A stretch of 64,000 bases of DNA from Pseudomonadota bacterium (lineage in GTDB: Bacteria > Desulfobacterota > Binatia > Binatales > Binataceae), in contig JAJPIG010000015.1 of assembly GCA_021324855.1 (NCBI GenBank), positions 332,196 to 396,195 of the forward strand, given 5' to 3'. Position numbers and translations under genes: made by a program. The notes below the pieces were generated by a model. The model was not told the DNA's origin. It made no database searches and saw only the letters and a list, made by a program, of their open reading frames with translations. Every line of letters begins with the position of its first letter. The first letter of the stretch is position 1. Positions 53,482-63,942 of this stretch are shown piece by piece.

Positions 53482-54936
53482 ATGAGCGAACCGCGCCATC
53501 TGATAATTCATGGTCATTTCTATCAGCCGCCGCGCGAGAGTCCGTGGACGGGCCTGATCGCTCAGGAGAGCGGCGCGGCGCCATACCCGAACTGGAACGA
53601 GCGCATCCTTGCCGAATGCTACGCCGCGAACGCCGCGGCGAAAGTCGAAGACGGCAAGCTCGTGCGGCTGTTCAACAATTATGAGCGGCTGAATTTCGAT
53701 TGCGGCCCGACGCTGGCACGATGGCTCGCGCGGCACGGGGAGAACGCGTATCGGGCGATGCTGCGTGGGGACGAGAGTTCGTGTGGTGCGCATCGCGGCC
53801 ATGGCAACGCGATCGCGCAGGCCTTCAATCATTCGATACTGCCGCTGCTCTCGCCGCGCGATCGCGAGCTGCAGATCGCCTGGGGACTCGAAGATTTCCG
53901 CTTCCGCTTCGGCCGCGACGCGGAAGGCATCTGGCTGCCGGAATGTGCGGCCGACGAGGCGACGCTGGAATCGATCGCGGCGGCGCGTGTGAAGTTCGTC
54001 ATCCTTGGTTCTGATCAGGGCAGGTATCGAGGGGCGACGGCCGCCGATCGTTCGGCAGGGCCGTTCATCTGGCGGGGGTCATCGGGAACGGTGGCGATTT
54101 TTCGTTTCGATCGCGAGCTCTCGGTTGCGCTTTTGGGGCCGAGCTACCTGGCCGACGGGCGGCGTCTGGCTGACGCAATTATTAAAGTTATACTTGAATT
54201 ACCGCCGGGCGCGGCCCTGATGCTGGCCTGCGACGGCGAATATCTCGGCCATCACCGGCGCGCCGGCGCAGACGAGGCTGCGCGCGCGATCGACATTATT
54301 GCCGAGCGCGGCGACATCGAGGTGACCAACTGCGGCGCATATCTCGCCGGGCATCCGGCGGCGGGCGAGTTCACGATCAATACACCCAGCTCGTGGAGCT
54401 GCCCGCACGGCGTCGAGCGCTGGCGCGCGGACTGCGGATGCCGCCTGAATCCGAAGCTCAGCCAGGAATGGCGCGCGCCGCTGCGCGCCGCGATGGAATT
54501 CGTAACGGCGCATTGCGATGCGGTTTACGAGCGCTTCGCTGCGCCGCTTTTGAGCGATCCGTTCGCCGCGCTCAAGGATTCGATGGCGCTTGCGCTCGAT
54601 GAAAGCGCTGCCGCGACCGAACGCTTCTTCGCGCGTCATCGCGTCCCGGATTCCGCGCGGCAGGAGCGGCTGGCGACGCTTTTCGAGATGCAACACGCGG
54701 CGCATACGACGCTCACGAGTTGCGCCTGGTTTTTCGATGATTTCGGCGGACCGGAAGGACGCGTAGCGCTGCGATGGGCCGCGCGCGCCGTCGAGCTGGC
54801 GGCGATCTATGCGCCGACAATCGAGCCCGAGTTGCTCGATCGGTTGCGCGCGATCCGCTCGCATCGGCGCGAGGTCGGCGATGCCGCAACTCTTTACCTG
54901 AGTCTTAAAACGCGCGAGTCGCGCGGGAGGATGTAA
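53482..54936 (+). CDS. GH57/DUF3536-family glycoside hydrolase-like protein
   Basis: A 484-residue protein with the GH57 opening HGHFYQPPRESPW at 10-22, a likely catalytic Glu154 in GIWLPECA, and an acidic site near 243-249 (CDGEYLGHH). It matches the DUF3536-type subgroup, which acts on alpha-glucans or is uncharacterised. Many members are about 700-800 residues, so this is a shorter version that may lack a C-terminal part. Its stop is followed directly by the acetyl-CoA synthetase ATG. Confidence 0.75.
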   Translation: MSEPRHLIIHGHFYQPPRESPWTGLIAQESGAAPYPNWNERILAECYAANAAAKVEDGKLVRLFNNYERLNFDCGPTLARWLARHGENAYRAMLRGDESSCGAHRGHGNAIAQAFNHSILPLLSPRDRELQIAWGLEDFRFRFGRDAEGIWLPECAADEATLESIAAARVKFVILGSDQGRYRGATAADRSAGPFIWRGSSGTVAIFRFDRELSVALLGPSYLADGRRLADAIIKVILELPPGAALMLACDGEYLGHHRRAGADEAARAIDIIAERGDIEVTNCGAYLAGHPAAGEFTINTPSSWSCPHGVERWRADCGCRLNPKLSQEWRAPLRAAMEFVTAHCDAVYERFAAPLLSDPFAALKDSMALALDESAAATERFFARHRVPDSARQERLATLFEMQHAAHTTLTSCAWFFDDFGGPEGRVALRWAARAVELAAIYAPTIEPELLDRLRAIRSHRREVGDAATLYLSLKTRESRGRM

Positions 54937-56895
54937 ATGGCCGAGAACCAGTCGCCGGATATTGAATCGATCCTGCGCGAGCATCGCAACTTTTCGCCCA
55001 GCGCCGAGTTCAGCCGGCGCGCGTGGGTCAAGAGCATCGACGAGTACCACGAGCTATGCCGGCGCGCGACCGACGCTCCGGAAGCGTTCTGGGGGAACTG
55101 CGCGAAAGAGCTCACTTGGTTCAAGAAATTCGATCGCGTACTGGAGTGGGATTTTCCGTTCGCAAAATGGTTCGTCGGCGGTCAGCTCAACGCTTCGTAC
55201 AACTGCATCGATCGCCATCTGGCGAGTCCGCGGCGCAACAAGGCGGCGATTATCTGGGAGGGCGAACCCGGCGATTCACGCGTGCTGACCTACCAGATGC
55301 TCGCGCAGGAGGTCGCGCGCTGCGCCAACGCACTCAAGAGCCTCGGCGTACAGGACGGCGACCGCGTCGCGATCTATATGCCGATGATTCCCGAGGCGGT
55401 CATCGCGATGCTCGCATGCGCGCGTATCGGCGCGATCCATTCAGTGGTGTTTGGCGGCTTCTCATCCGAGGCGCTCGCCGATCGGATTAACGACGCCGAA
55501 GCAAAGGTCTGCATCACGGCGGACGGCGGATGGCGCCGCGGACAAGAGGTGCCGCTCAAGCAGAACGTCGATGAGGCGCTGAAGCATACGCCGTCGATTC
55601 GCAAATGCCTCGTCGTGCGGCGCGTCGGCAACGATATCAACATGCGCAGCGGACGCGACATATGGTGGCACGACCTGGTGCCCACGCAATCGGCAACGTG
55701 CGAGGCGGCGGCGCTCGATTCCGAGCATCCGCTCTACACGCTCTACACCTCCGGCACGACCGGCAAGCCCAAGGGCGTCGTGCACACGACGGCGGGGTAC
55801 CTGCTGCATACGCTGATGACGATGCGCTGGGTGTTCGACCTGCACGACGAGGACATCTACTGGTGCACGGCGGACATCGGCTGGGTCACGGGCCACAGCT
55901 ACACGGTCTACGGACCGCTGGCGGCCGGCGCGACCGTGGTGATTTACGAGGGCGCGCCGAACCATCCCCAGAACGATCGCTTTTGGTCGATAATTGAGAA
56001 GTACCGAGTCAACATCTTCTATACCGCGCCGACCGCGATCCGCACGTTCATCAAATGGGGCGATGCGTGGGTCAAAAAGCACGATCTCTCAAGCCTGCGA
56101 CTGCTCGGCACGGTCGGCGAGCCAATCAATCCGGAAGCGTGGATCTGGTACCATCGTGTGATCGGGGGCGAGCGTTGCCCAATAGTCGATACTTGGTGGC
56201 AGACTGAAACCGGCGGCATCATGATCAGCCCGATGCCCGGTGCGGTCCCTACCAAGCCCGGCTCGGCCACGTTGCCGCTGCCGGGAGTGGCGGCCGAAGT
56301 GGTCACGCGCGAGGGCAAGCCCGTCGAAGCAAACCAGGGTGGGCTGCTGGTGGTCAGGAAGCCATGGCCCGGGATGCTGCGCACGATCTTCCGCGACCCC
56401 GATCGATACAAACAGCAATACTTCAGCCAAATTCCCGGCTGCTACTTCACCGGCGACGGTGCGCGGCGCGACGAAGATGGTTATTTTTGGTTAATGGGGC
56501 GGGTCGATGACGTGATCAACGTCTCCGGCCATCGTCTCGGTACGATGGAAATCGAAAGCGCGCTGGTGTCGCATCCGAAGGTCGCCGAAGCTGCGGTTGT
56601 TGGCCGCCCGGACAATATCAAGGGTCAGGCCGTGGTTTGCTTCGTCACGCTTGAGGGCGGCCGGAAGGGTGATAACGAGCTGCGCGACGAGTTGCGCGAG
56701 CACGTCGTCAAAGAAATCGGCGCGCTCGCCCGTCCCGACGAGCTGCGTTTTACCGATGCGCTACCGAAAACCCGCAGCGGCAAGATTATGCGTCGATTGC
56801 TGCGCCAGGTTGCGGCCGGCGACGAAACGCTTGGCGATACGACGACGCTCGAGGACCTCTCGGTGTTGGCCCGCCTTCGCGAGGAAGAGGAATAG
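54937..56895 (+). CDS. acs: Acetyl-CoA synthetase (AMP-forming)
   Basis: A 652-residue enzyme of the Acs type, converting acetate, ATP and CoA to acetyl-CoA. Motifs are [20 protein letters not shown] near 269-288, WWQTETGG near 413-420, [13 protein letters not shown] near 504-516 and the reactive Lys in [14 protein letters not shown] near 610-623, which is the usual acetylation-regulated site. Length is standard. It begins directly after the GH57-like gene, suggesting cotranscription. Confidence 0.96.
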   Translation: MAENQSPDIESILREHRNFSPSAEFSRRAWVKSIDEYHELCRRATDAPEAFWGNCAKELTWFKKFDRVLEWDFPFAKWFVGGQLNASYNCIDRHLASPRRNKAAIIWEGEPGDSRVLTYQMLAQEVARCANALKSLGVQDGDRVAIYMPMIPEAVIAMLACARIGAIHSVVFGGFSSEALADRINDAEAKVCITADGGWRRGQEVPLKQNVDEALKHTPSIRKCLVVRRVGNDINMRSGRDIWWHDLVPTQSATCEAAALDSEHPLYTLYTSGTTGKPKGVVHTTAGYLLHTLMTMRWVFDLHDEDIYWCTADIGWVTGHSYTVYGPLAAGATVVIYEGAPNHPQNDRFWSIIEKYRVNIFYTAPTAIRTFIKWGDAWVKKHDLSSLRLLGTVGEPINPEAWIWYHRVIGGERCPIVDTWWQTETGGIMISPMPGAVPTKPGSATLPLPGVAAEVVTREGKPVEANQGGLLVVRKPWPGMLRTIFRDPDRYKQQYFSQIPGCYFTGDGARRDEDGYFWLMGRVDDVINVSGHRLGTMEIESALVSHPKVAEAAVVGRPDNIKGQAVVCFVTLEGGRKGDNELRDELREHVVKEIGALARPDELRFTDALPKTRSGKIMRRLLRQVAAGDETLGDTTTLEDLSVLARLREEEE

Positions 56896-56955
56896 ACCTC
56901 GGGCAGGCTCGAAGCCGGTCGTCCGTCCGAGGTGCGTAACCCTTCGGACCCTGCC

Positions 56956-56983
56956 TTGATGGCGGCGCTGGAAGGGTGATACT
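56956..56983 (+). promoter_or_regulatory. Candidate promoter for the rimP operon
   Basis: TTGATG at 56956-56961 and GATACT at 56978-56983 are separated by 16 bases. Transcription from here would start just before the attenuator hairpin. Confidence 0.45.
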
Positions 56984-56993
56984 CTGACGGTGA

Positions 56994-57016
56994 AGTGGGC
57001 GTTCGCCCACTTTTTT
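56994..57016 (+). terminator. Attenuator-like terminator in the rimP leader
   Basis: A 7-bp stem (56994-57000 with 57005-57011) with a GTTC loop is followed by a T run to 57016. It lies between the candidate promoter and rimP, matching the rimP-leader attenuator arrangement seen before rimP-nusA-infB operons, and may be an antitermination target for NusA. Confidence 0.75.
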
Positions 57017-57087
57017 GTTGGATTTACCGGCCCAACCGGCCGCACAGATCAGCGGTTCGTTTCCTGGGCGGGCCGAGGAGATGACCG

Positions 57088-57618
57088 GTGATCGTGGTCC
57101 AGCTTCATCCGGTTGCGAGAAAAGTCATCGAGCTGCTGGAGCCGCACATCGAGCGGCAGGGCTACGAACTGGTCTTGGTCGAGTATCACAAGGGAACGCG
57201 CAGTTCCCTGCTGCGGCTTTTGATCGATAAGCCGGGTGGCGGCATCGGACTCGACGACCTTGAGCGGTTAAGCCCGATTTTGGGCGATTTGCTCGATGTC
57301 TACGACCCGATTGAGGGCCGCTACACGCTAGAGGTCGCTTCGCCCGGTCTAAACCGGCCGCTGGCAAAGCGCGAGCACTTCGAGGCTTATCGCGGGCAGC
57401 GCGTGAAGGTTCGAACGCGCGATGCGCATGAGGGCCGGAAATCTTTCACTGGCAGGTTGGTGGCGGTGGATGCCGGGGGAATCGAGTTGGATGACGAGCT
57501 GAGCCGGCGGCGCGAGTCGATCGGGTTTGGCGAGATAAGGGAAGCGAACTACGAATACGAGTTCGAACAGGATGAGAAGCAACGTAAGAGCAGCGCACCG
57601 CGACGAAGCGACGCGTAA
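57088..57618 (+). CDS. rimP: Ribosome maturation factor RimP
   Basis: A 176-residue factor needed for 30S subunit maturation. It has the conserved ELVLVEYHKGTRSSLLRLLIDKPGG near 28-52 and the VASPGLNRPLAKREHFE segment near 87-103. The start is a GTG with GAGGAG about 7 bases away. It opens the rimP-nusA-ylxR-infB-ylxP-rbfA-truB operon. Confidence 0.93.
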   Translation: MIVVQLHPVARKVIELLEPHIERQGYELVLVEYHKGTRSSLLRLLIDKPGGGIGLDDLERLSPILGDLLDVYDPIEGRYTLEVASPGLNRPLAKREHFEAYRGQRVKVRTRDAHEGRKSFTGRLVAVDAGGIELDDELSRRRESIGFGEIREANYEYEFEQDEKQRKSSAPRRSDA

Positions 57619-57684
57619 TTTTGCGCCGCTCGAAAGGTTAACCGATGACGGCGCGGGCGATGAGCCGCGCCCCGGGGAGGTTCT

Positions 57685-59061
57685 ATGCAGGTCGATCTGA
57701 ACCGGGTTATCGAGCAGGTCTCGAAAGAAAAGGGAATTGATCGTTCGATTGTGATTTCCGCGGTCGAAGAGATGATGCATTCGGCGGCCCGGCGCACGTT
57801 TGGCGCCGACCGGCGAATCGAATCACGCTTCAACCAGGAGTTGGGCGAGATCGAGCTGTTCGAAATTCGCACCGTGGTCGAGAACGTCACCAACCCGGCC
57901 TCGGAGAGCACACGCGAAGAGGCGCGCGCCAAATACGATCCCGAAGCCGAGGTCGGCGATGAGATCCTGATCAAGCTCGATACTGCGACGATGGGCCGCA
58001 TCGCAGCGCAGGCCGCCAAGCAGAACCTCATCCAGCATATCCGCGACGCCGAGCGAAAACAGATTTATAATGAATTCAAGGATCGGCGTGGTGAGATCGT
58101 TTCCGGCATCGTGCAGCGCTTCGAGCGCAAGAACATGATCGTTAATCTCGGCCGTACCGAGGCGATCCTGCCCGAGAAGGAACAGATCCCGCACGAACGC
58201 TACCGCCAGGGCGATCGCATCCGCGCGCTGATCACCGAGGTCGATCTCTCGGAGAAGGGGCTCTCAATCGTGCTGTCGCGCACCTCGAACGAGTTCCTCG
58301 GCAAGCTCTTTGAGCAGGAAGTACCCGAGATCTACGAGGGGATCGTGGAGATTCGGCAGTGCGCACGCGAGCCGGGCGGCCGCGCCAAGGTAGCAGTCTA
58401 CTCGAAGGATTCCGACGTCGATCCGGTCGGCGCCTGCGTCGGGATGAAGGGCACGCGGGTGCAGTCGGTGGTGCAGGAACTGCGCGGCGAGAAAATAGAT
58501 ATCGTGCCGTGGACGGACGATCAGGCGGAGCTGGTATGCCGGGCGCTCGCGCCGGCCAAGGTCTCCAAGGTGATTGTCGATGAAGACGAACGCGCGATGG
58601 AAGTGATTGTCCCCGACGATCAACTTTCGCTGGCGATCGGCAAGCGCGGCCAGAACGTCCGCCTCGCCCATCGGTTGACCGGATGGAAGCTCGATGTGCG
58701 CAGCGAGGCCGAGGCCGAGGAGGAGGCCCGCTCGGCGCGCGCCTCGCTCAACGCGATTCCTGGCATCGGCGATATCAACGCCGAGCTGCTCTACCAGTGG
58801 GGCTTCCGCTCAGCGGAGCAACTGGCCGAAGCGGAAGAGGAGACGCTCAACATCGAGGGCGTCAGTCCCGAACGCGTGCACCAGATTATCGCGGCGGCAC
58901 GGACGCATGTCGCGGCCAAGCGCAAGGCCGAGGAAGAGGCACGGGCGGCGGCCGCTGCGCAGGCTGCCGCGGCGGCAGATGCCGAAGGCATCGTGAGCGA
59001 GCCCGGGGAGGCTCGCGAAGACGTGGCGGAGGCCGATGCAGAAGCGCAGGCCAAGTCATAA
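57685..59061 (+). CDS. nusA: Transcription termination/antitermination factor NusA
   Basis: A 458-residue protein. Order of domains: RNAP-binding N-terminal domain (about 1-125), S1 (about 133-200), KH1 and KH2 (about 225-345, with GMKGTRVQSVVQEL and GKRGQNVRLAHRL), a helix-hairpin-helix-like C-terminal domain (about 355-405), and an Ala/Glu-rich tail. NusA controls pausing, termination and antitermination. The strong GGGGAGG site precedes the ATG. Its own leader contains the candidate attenuator. Confidence 0.97.
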   Translation: MQVDLNRVIEQVSKEKGIDRSIVISAVEEMMHSAARRTFGADRRIESRFNQELGEIELFEIRTVVENVTNPASESTREEARAKYDPEAEVGDEILIKLDTATMGRIAAQAAKQNLIQHIRDAERKQIYNEFKDRRGEIVSGIVQRFERKNMIVNLGRTEAILPEKEQIPHERYRQGDRIRALITEVDLSEKGLSIVLSRTSNEFLGKLFEQEVPEIYEGIVEIRQCAREPGGRAKVAVYSKDSDVDPVGACVGMKGTRVQSVVQELRGEKIDIVPWTDDQAELVCRALAPAKVSKVIVDEDERAMEVIVPDDQLSLAIGKRGQNVRLAHRLTGWKLDVRSEAEAEEEARSARASLNAIPGIGDINAELLYQWGFRSAEQLAEAEEETLNIEGVSPERVHQIIAAARTHVAAKRKAEEEARAAAAAQAAAAADAEGIVSEPGEAREDVAEADAEAQAKS

Positions 59062-59335
59062 GGGGCTCAGAAGCTGCCTCGGATGCGGCGCGCGCGATGA
59101 ACGCCAAACGATGGTCAGGATCGCGGCGACCGGCGATCGCATCGAGGTTGACCCGACGCAGCGCCTTTCGGGCCGCGGCGGCTATCTCCATCGACGGCGC
59201 GACTGCCTAGAGCGTTTCCTGAACTCTCGTGTGAAGGAATTTCGCTCGTTGAAACGAAGAATTAACCGGGAAGAACGACTGCATATAGTCAGTTCAATAA
59301 GGGAGCGGCTGGATAGCGGAACCTCAGTCGCATAG
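59036..59335 (+). CDS. ylxR: YlxR (DUF448/RnpM-type) RNA-binding protein
   Basis: A 99-residue protein of the YlxR family with the characteristic [18 protein letters not shown] opening near 12-29 and [16 protein letters not shown] near 46-61. YlxR family members bind RNA and one has been reported to act on RNase P. Its ATG lies 26 bases inside nusA, so translation is coupled. Confidence 0.93.
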   Translation: MQKRRPSHKGLRSCLGCGARDERQTMVRIAATGDRIEVDPTQRLSGRGGYLHRRRDCLERFLNSRVKEFRSLKRRINREERLHIVSSIRERLDSGTSVA

Positions 59336-59336
59336 A

Positions 59337-62258
59337 ATGGTACGGATGGCGCGCAAGCGGATCAAAACTTTGGCTCAGGAATTGAGCGTCTCGCTCGAAG
59401 ACGTGTTGGCGAGCTCCAGCCGACTGAAGCTCGCGCACGTCTATCAAGAATCGAGCCTCGTCAGCCCTGAAGAAGCTGAACGGATAAAGGCCGACCTGAT
59501 CGAGCAGGCACACCGGGCGGCGATGCTCCGCCGCGAAACGGTTGTCGAGACCAGCGGCGGCAAGGTCGTTGAGAAGCGTCTGAATGCCAATGTCATGCGC
59601 CGGCGGCATACGGAACCTGAGCCGGTAGCGGCAGGCGGCGCCGCTGAACCATTCCACTTCGAGGCCGAGCAGCCGGCTGCCAGCGATTTCTCCACGCCGT
59701 TTTTCGAAGAACCCGCGCCATCGATGGGCTCCGAGCCGATGCTTGAAGCGTTCAGCGCGCCGGTTCCTGCCGAGCCGATGCGGTCCGAGCCGGAGCTGAC
59801 CGCGCCTGAGCAGACCGCGCCTGAGACTCCCGCGTCTGCGGAGCCGGAGCATCACGAGCCTGAAGTTCATCCAACGGTCGAGACGCCGATAGAGAGCAAC
59901 GGCGCTGCCGAGGTGCATCGCACTGCCACTGCTCATCCGGAAGCGCGCCGCGAAGCGCCGCCGCGAGAACCATCACGTCCGGTGAGCGAGTTCTCGCGCC
60001 CGCAGGTGGAGCCGCGTTCACGCCCTGGGGCGTCGCGTCCCGCTGAACCGAGCGGCGATCGCGTGATCAACCTGACCGGCGCGACGCATGCCTCCGCACC
60101 CTCGCTCGATGACAGTCAACGCGGCCCGAAGGTGCTCGGCAAGATTGATCTACGGCGCCCGGCACCGCGTCCGGCGCCGCCCACGAGCGTCCGTCCGGGT
60201 GCGGCCTCGCGACCCGCATCCACCGGCCGCTTCGCACCGGCGCCTGTGGCGCCGAGCGAACAACCGCCGGTTATTCCGCCCGATCAGATCAAGCCTGGCG
60301 CTCGTCCGATTAAGAAAAAGCGCGTCATCAAGAAAGGCACGGTCGATTTTACGACCGAGCGCGAGATGCGCGGGATGCGAGTGCCGAAAAAGCGGCGCGC
60401 GCTGCCGGGCAAGGAGCAGCGGAAGACTGAGATCACGACGCCGCGCGCCTCCAAGCGCGTGATGCGCATTGCGGAAGGCGTTACGGTCGGCGATCTGGCG
60501 CGGAACATGGGCATCAAAGCCGCCGAGATCATCAAGAAGCTGATGGAACTCGGCGTCATGTCGACCGTCAACCAGATGCTCGATGTAGACACCGCGACGC
60601 TGGTTGCGAGCGAGTTCGGTTACACGGTTGAGAATGTCGCTTTCGATGTCGAATCCGCGATCGAAGAGGCGCCCGAGGAGGCTGCCGGCGAAGCCCAGCC
60701 GCGTCCGCCGGTGGTTACCATCATGGGTCACGTCGATCATGGCAAAACCTCGCTGCTCGACGCGATTCGCCATACGAATATCACCGCCGAGGAATTCGGC
60801 GGCATTACGCAGCATATCGGCGCGTACACCGTCACAGCGCACGGCAAGCCGATCACGTTTGTCGACACGCCTGGCCATGAGGCGTTTACGGCGATGCGCG
60901 CGCGCGGCGCAAAGGTCACCGACATCGTTATTCTGGTGGTCGCGGCCGATGAAGGCGTGATGCCGCAGACGATCGAGGCGCTGAATCACGCCCGCGACGC
61001 GAAAGTGCCGATCATCGTCGCGATCAACAAGATCGATCGGCCCGAGGCCAACATCGATCGCGTGAAACAGCAGCTCACCGAGCGCGGGCTTATTCCCGAG
61101 GATTACGGCGGCGACACCATTACGGTGCCCGTCTCGGCGCGCACCGGCGAAGGCATCGAACGGCTGCTCGAGATGATCCTGCTGCAGGCCGAAGTTATGG
61201 ACCTGAAGGCCAACCCCGATCGTGCGGCGCGCGGCACCGTCATCGAGGCGCAACTCGATCGCGGCCGCGGTCCCGTCGCGACGGTGTTGATCCAGGAAGG
61301 CACGCTGCATCAGGGCGATCCCTTTGTATGCGGCGTGGCGTTCGGCCGCGTGCGTGCGATGCTGAATCATCTCGGTCAGCGGATGACCGAGGCAGGTCCT
61401 GCGATACCAGCCGAAATTTTCGGGCTCTCCAGCGTGCCTGAGCCGGGGACGCCGTTCACAGTGGTTACCGACGAAGCCAAGGCGCGCCAGGTCGCCGAGT
61501 TCCGCCGCTCGAAACAGCGCGAGGGCGAACTGCAGAAGACCAGCCGCGTTTCGCTCGAGGATCTGAGCCAGCGGATGGCGGCGGGCGAGGTCAAGGAACT
61601 CAAGATCATCCTGAAGGGCGACGTACAGGGCTCGGTGGAAGCGCTTGCCGACGCGTTGCGGCGGCTCTCGACCAACGAGGTCAAGATCGATCTCATCCAC
61701 ACCTCTGCCGGCGCGATCTCGGAAACCGACGTGAGCCTCGCATCGGCTTCCGGAGCGATCATCATCGGCTTCAACATCCGGCCCGAGCAGAAGGCCGCGA
61801 CCCTGGCTGAGAAGGAAGGCGTCGAGATTCGGCTCTACACCGTGATTTATGAGGCCATCAACGATATGCGCGAGGCGCTCGAGGGCCTGCTCGCTCCGAC
61901 CTACCGTGAGAAGGCGCTCGGCCGTGCAGAAGTGCGCCAGATCTTCAACGTGCCCGGTGGTACAATTGCCGGCTCTATGGTGCTCGATGGCAAGGTCACG
62001 CGCAACGCTCGTGCGCGTCTGGTGCGCGATGGCCGGGTCGCGTGGGAGGGTAAGATCGGATCGTTGCGCCGCTTCAAGGATGACGTGCGCGAAGTGGCGG
62101 CCGGGTACGAATGCGGTATCGGGCTGGAGAACTTCAACGACGTCAAACCAGGCGACGTGATCGAGACCTTCGAGATGGAAGCGGTGCTGCGCAAGCTCGG
62201 CACTCCGACGCCGGCGCCGCGCGGCCAGGCGGCGGTCGAGAAGCAGCTTCAGACCTGA
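59337..62258 (+). CDS. infB: Translation initiation factor IF-2
   Basis: A 973-residue GTPase that places initiator fMet-tRNA on the ribosome. It has an N-terminal IF2N domain ([15 protein letters not shown]), a long Pro/Glu/Ala-rich linker (about 85-340), a second IF2N domain near 375-430, then the GTPase domain with GHVDHGKTS at 464-472, DTPGHEAF near 509-516 and NKID near 564-567, and C-terminal domains. The ATG at 59337 is followed by another at 59346; either could start. Confidence 0.97.
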   Translation: MVRMARKRIKTLAQELSVSLEDVLASSSRLKLAHVYQESSLVSPEEAERIKADLIEQAHRAAMLRRETVVETSGGKVVEKRLNANVMRRRHTEPEPVAAGGAAEPFHFEAEQPAASDFSTPFFEEPAPSMGSEPMLEAFSAPVPAEPMRSEPELTAPEQTAPETPASAEPEHHEPEVHPTVETPIESNGAAEVHRTATAHPEARREAPPREPSRPVSEFSRPQVEPRSRPGASRPAEPSGDRVINLTGATHASAPSLDDSQRGPKVLGKIDLRRPAPRPAPPTSVRPGAASRPASTGRFAPAPVAPSEQPPVIPPDQIKPGARPIKKKRVIKKGTVDFTTEREMRGMRVPKKRRALPGKEQRKTEITTPRASKRVMRIAEGVTVGDLARNMGIKAAEIIKKLMELGVMSTVNQMLDVDTATLVASEFGYTVENVAFDVESAIEEAPEEAAGEAQPRPPVVTIMGHVDHGKTSLLDAIRHTNITAEEFGGITQHIGAYTVTAHGKPITFVDTPGHEAFTAMRARGAKVTDIVILVVAADEGVMPQTIEALNHARDAKVPIIVAINKIDRPEANIDRVKQQLTERGLIPEDYGGDTITVPVSARTGEGIERLLEMILLQAEVMDLKANPDRAARGTVIEAQLDRGRGPVATVLIQEGTLHQGDPFVCGVAFGRVRAMLNHLGQRMTEAGPAIPAEIFGLSSVPEPGTPFTVVTDEAKARQVAEFRRSKQREGELQKTSRVSLEDLSQRMAAGEVKELKIILKGDVQGSVEALADALRRLSTNEVKIDLIHTSAGAISETDVSLASASGAIIIGFNIRPEQKAATLAEKEGVEIRLYTVIYEAINDMREALEGLLAPTYREKALGRAEVRQIFNVPGGTIAGSMVLDGKVTRNARARLVRDGRVAWEGKIGSLRRFKDDVREVAAGYECGIGLENFNDVKPGDVIETFEMEAVLRKLGTPTPAPRGQAAVEKQLQT

Positions 62259-62311
62259 GTCGATCGCCGCGCCGCACATCCGGCCTCGCGTTCGGGGCGC
62301 TGGAGAGATCG

Positions 62312-62599
62312 ATGGTGGTTGGGGTATTGAGACTGACGCTGTTTCTTCCGGACAATCATTCGCTGAAGGGCAAGCGGCAGGTTCTGCGTGCGATCAAAGA
62401 TCGCGTGCGGAACAAGTTTAACGTCTCGATCGCCGAATCCGACGGACACGATCTGTGGCAGCGCGCCGAACTCGGCATCTGCCAGGTTGGCAACGATCGC
62501 AGTTTCGTTGACTCGGCGCTGAGAGAGGTCGTACGGTTCATCGATTCGATGGGCCTTGCTCCGCTCGGTGAAGAAAACCTGGAAATCATCAACTATTGA
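62312..62599 (+). CDS. ylxP: YlxP (DUF503) family protein
   Basis: A 95-residue protein of the YlxP/DUF503 family, with the LFLPDNHSLKGKRQVLRAIKDR opening near 10-31 and a C-terminal acidic end. The family is conserved in the nusA-infB-rbfA region and is of unclear function. GGAGAG precedes the ATG at 62312. The open frame continues upstream within infB but is not used. Confidence 0.9.
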   Translation: MVVGVLRLTLFLPDNHSLKGKRQVLRAIKDRVRNKFNVSIAESDGHDLWQRAELGICQVGNDRSFVDSALREVVRFIDSMGLAPLGEENLEIINY

Positions 62600-62657
62600 A
62601 AAGGGATCACGGATCGAGCCGGCGCGCCGCTCATCATCGCTTCGGCACGTGACATTT

Positions 62658-63014
62658 ATGGTCAGCAACGAAGGCCGACGGCCGGAACGAGTCGCGGAAC
62701 TGATGCTGCGGGAGCTTTCGCAAATGCTGCTGCGGGATCTCAAAGATCCGCGCCTACGCGGCGTCACGATCACCTGGATAAAGGTGACCGACGATCTGCG
62801 TCACGCGCGCGTCTTCTTCTCGCATCTCGAGGGCTCGCGCCATGCCGCCGCGGTCATCGCCGGGTTCGAGAGCGCCCGCGGCTTCATCCGGCGTGAGATC
62901 GGGCGCTCGCTCGGGCTGCGCTACACGCCGGAGCTCGCGTACGAATTCGATCCTGCGCCGGAGCGCGCGGCTCGCATCGACACGCTCCTGCGTGAGGATC
63001 GATCGCGGAGCTGA
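62658..63014 (+). CDS. rbfA: Ribosome-binding factor A
   Basis: A 118-residue KH-fold factor that helps mature 16S rRNA at low temperature. It shows RPERVAELMLRELSQMLLRDLKDPRLRGVTI near 8-38 and the VTDDLRHARVFFS segment near 42-54. The ATG at 62658 gives the family N-terminus; the frame is open further upstream. It sits 58 bases after ylxP and 25 before truB. Confidence 0.94.
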   Translation: MVSNEGRRPERVAELMLRELSQMLLRDLKDPRLRGVTITWIKVTDDLRHARVFFSHLEGSRHAAAVIAGFESARGFIRREIGRSLGLRYTPELAYEFDPAPERAARIDTLLREDRSRS

Positions 63015-63039
63015 ACGCCGCGGCATCTCTATCGCGACG

Positions 63040-63942
63040 ATGCAGCAGAGTGGCGTGTTCCACGGAGTCATCCTGGTCGACAAGCCGGCCGGGATCACCT
63101 CGGCGGAAGCGGTGCGTCGCATCAAGCGGCGGCTCGGCCACTCGACGCGCGTCGGTCATCTCGGCACGCTCGATCCATTCGCCACCGGTCTCCTGCCGAT
63201 CCTGATTGGCGAAGCAACCAAGCTTGCGCCGTTTCTGCAGGAAGGCGAGAAGGAGTACACGGGCGTGATCCGGCTCGGGACGGAGACTGACACGCTCGAT
63301 TGCACCGGCACGGTGGTGCGGACCGCTGCGGCGCCCGCGCCGGAATCGATACGGCTCGATGAAATCGCGGCGCGCTTCACAGGCGCGATCGAGCAGGTTC
63401 CGCCGCGGTTCTCGGCGCTCAAGCGTGAAGGTGTTCGGCTCTACGAGCTGGCGCGGCGAGGCGACGAGGTTGCCGAGCCGGCGGCGCGCCGGGTTACGAT
63501 CGGCGCGCTCGAGCTGGAATGGACGGGCGCCGATGCGTTGCGATTCCGGATGCGATGCTCGACCGGGACTTACGTGCGCTCGCTCGCGCGCGACATCGGC
63601 CGCGCGCTCGGGAGCGCCGCGTATCTTTTCGAACTCCGTCGCACGCGAAACGGCTTATTCGAGGTGGGCAGCGCGACGCCGCTCGATGAGCTCACCGATG
63701 CGCTCGATCGGGGCGATGCGGTGCCCATAATCCCGTTGCGCGCCGCGCTGGCGGGAATTGCAGAAGTTGAAGTGCCGGCGCCGGTCGCGGCACGCATTCG
63801 TGATGGCGACTCGCGCGCGTTGTTGGGCCGTGTCCCTGAGGCGGGGGGACTGTTCAAGGTGGTTTCGGACGGAAGGCTGGTGGCGGTCGCGCGCGCTACG
63901 TCGCGCGCGACCGCCGCGCTGGTGCGCGGCTTTGTTACGTGA
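63040..63942 (+). CDS. truB: tRNA pseudouridine-55 synthase TruB
   Basis: A 300-residue enzyme forming pseudouridine-55 in tRNA. It has the catalytic Asp45 in HLGTLDPFATGLLP, the KEYTGVIRLGTETDTLDCTG segment near 69-88 and the PPRFSALKREG motif near 121-131. The ATG at 63040 is the family start; the frame is open upstream. Its stop is 58 bases before the window end, beyond which no gene is seen. Confidence 0.97.
   Translation: MQQSGVFHGVILVDKPAGITSAEAVRRIKRRLGHSTRVGHLGTLDPFATGLLPILIGEATKLAPFLQEGEKEYTGVIRLGTETDTLDCTGTVVRTAAAPAPESIRLDEIAARFTGAIEQVPPRFSALKREGVRLYELARRGDEVAEPAARRVTIGALELEWTGADALRFRMRCSTGTYVRSLARDIGRALGSAAYLFELRRTRNGLFEVGSATPLDELTDALDRGDAVPIIPLRAALAGIAEVEVPAPVAARIRDGDSRALLGRVPEAGGLFKVVSDGRLVAVARATSRATAALVRGFVT

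Noticed and set aside
60150..62279. A 709-codon open frame on the minus strand
   Set aside because: It is antisense to infB in GC-rich sequence with no family motifs; the plus-strand IF-2 is certain.
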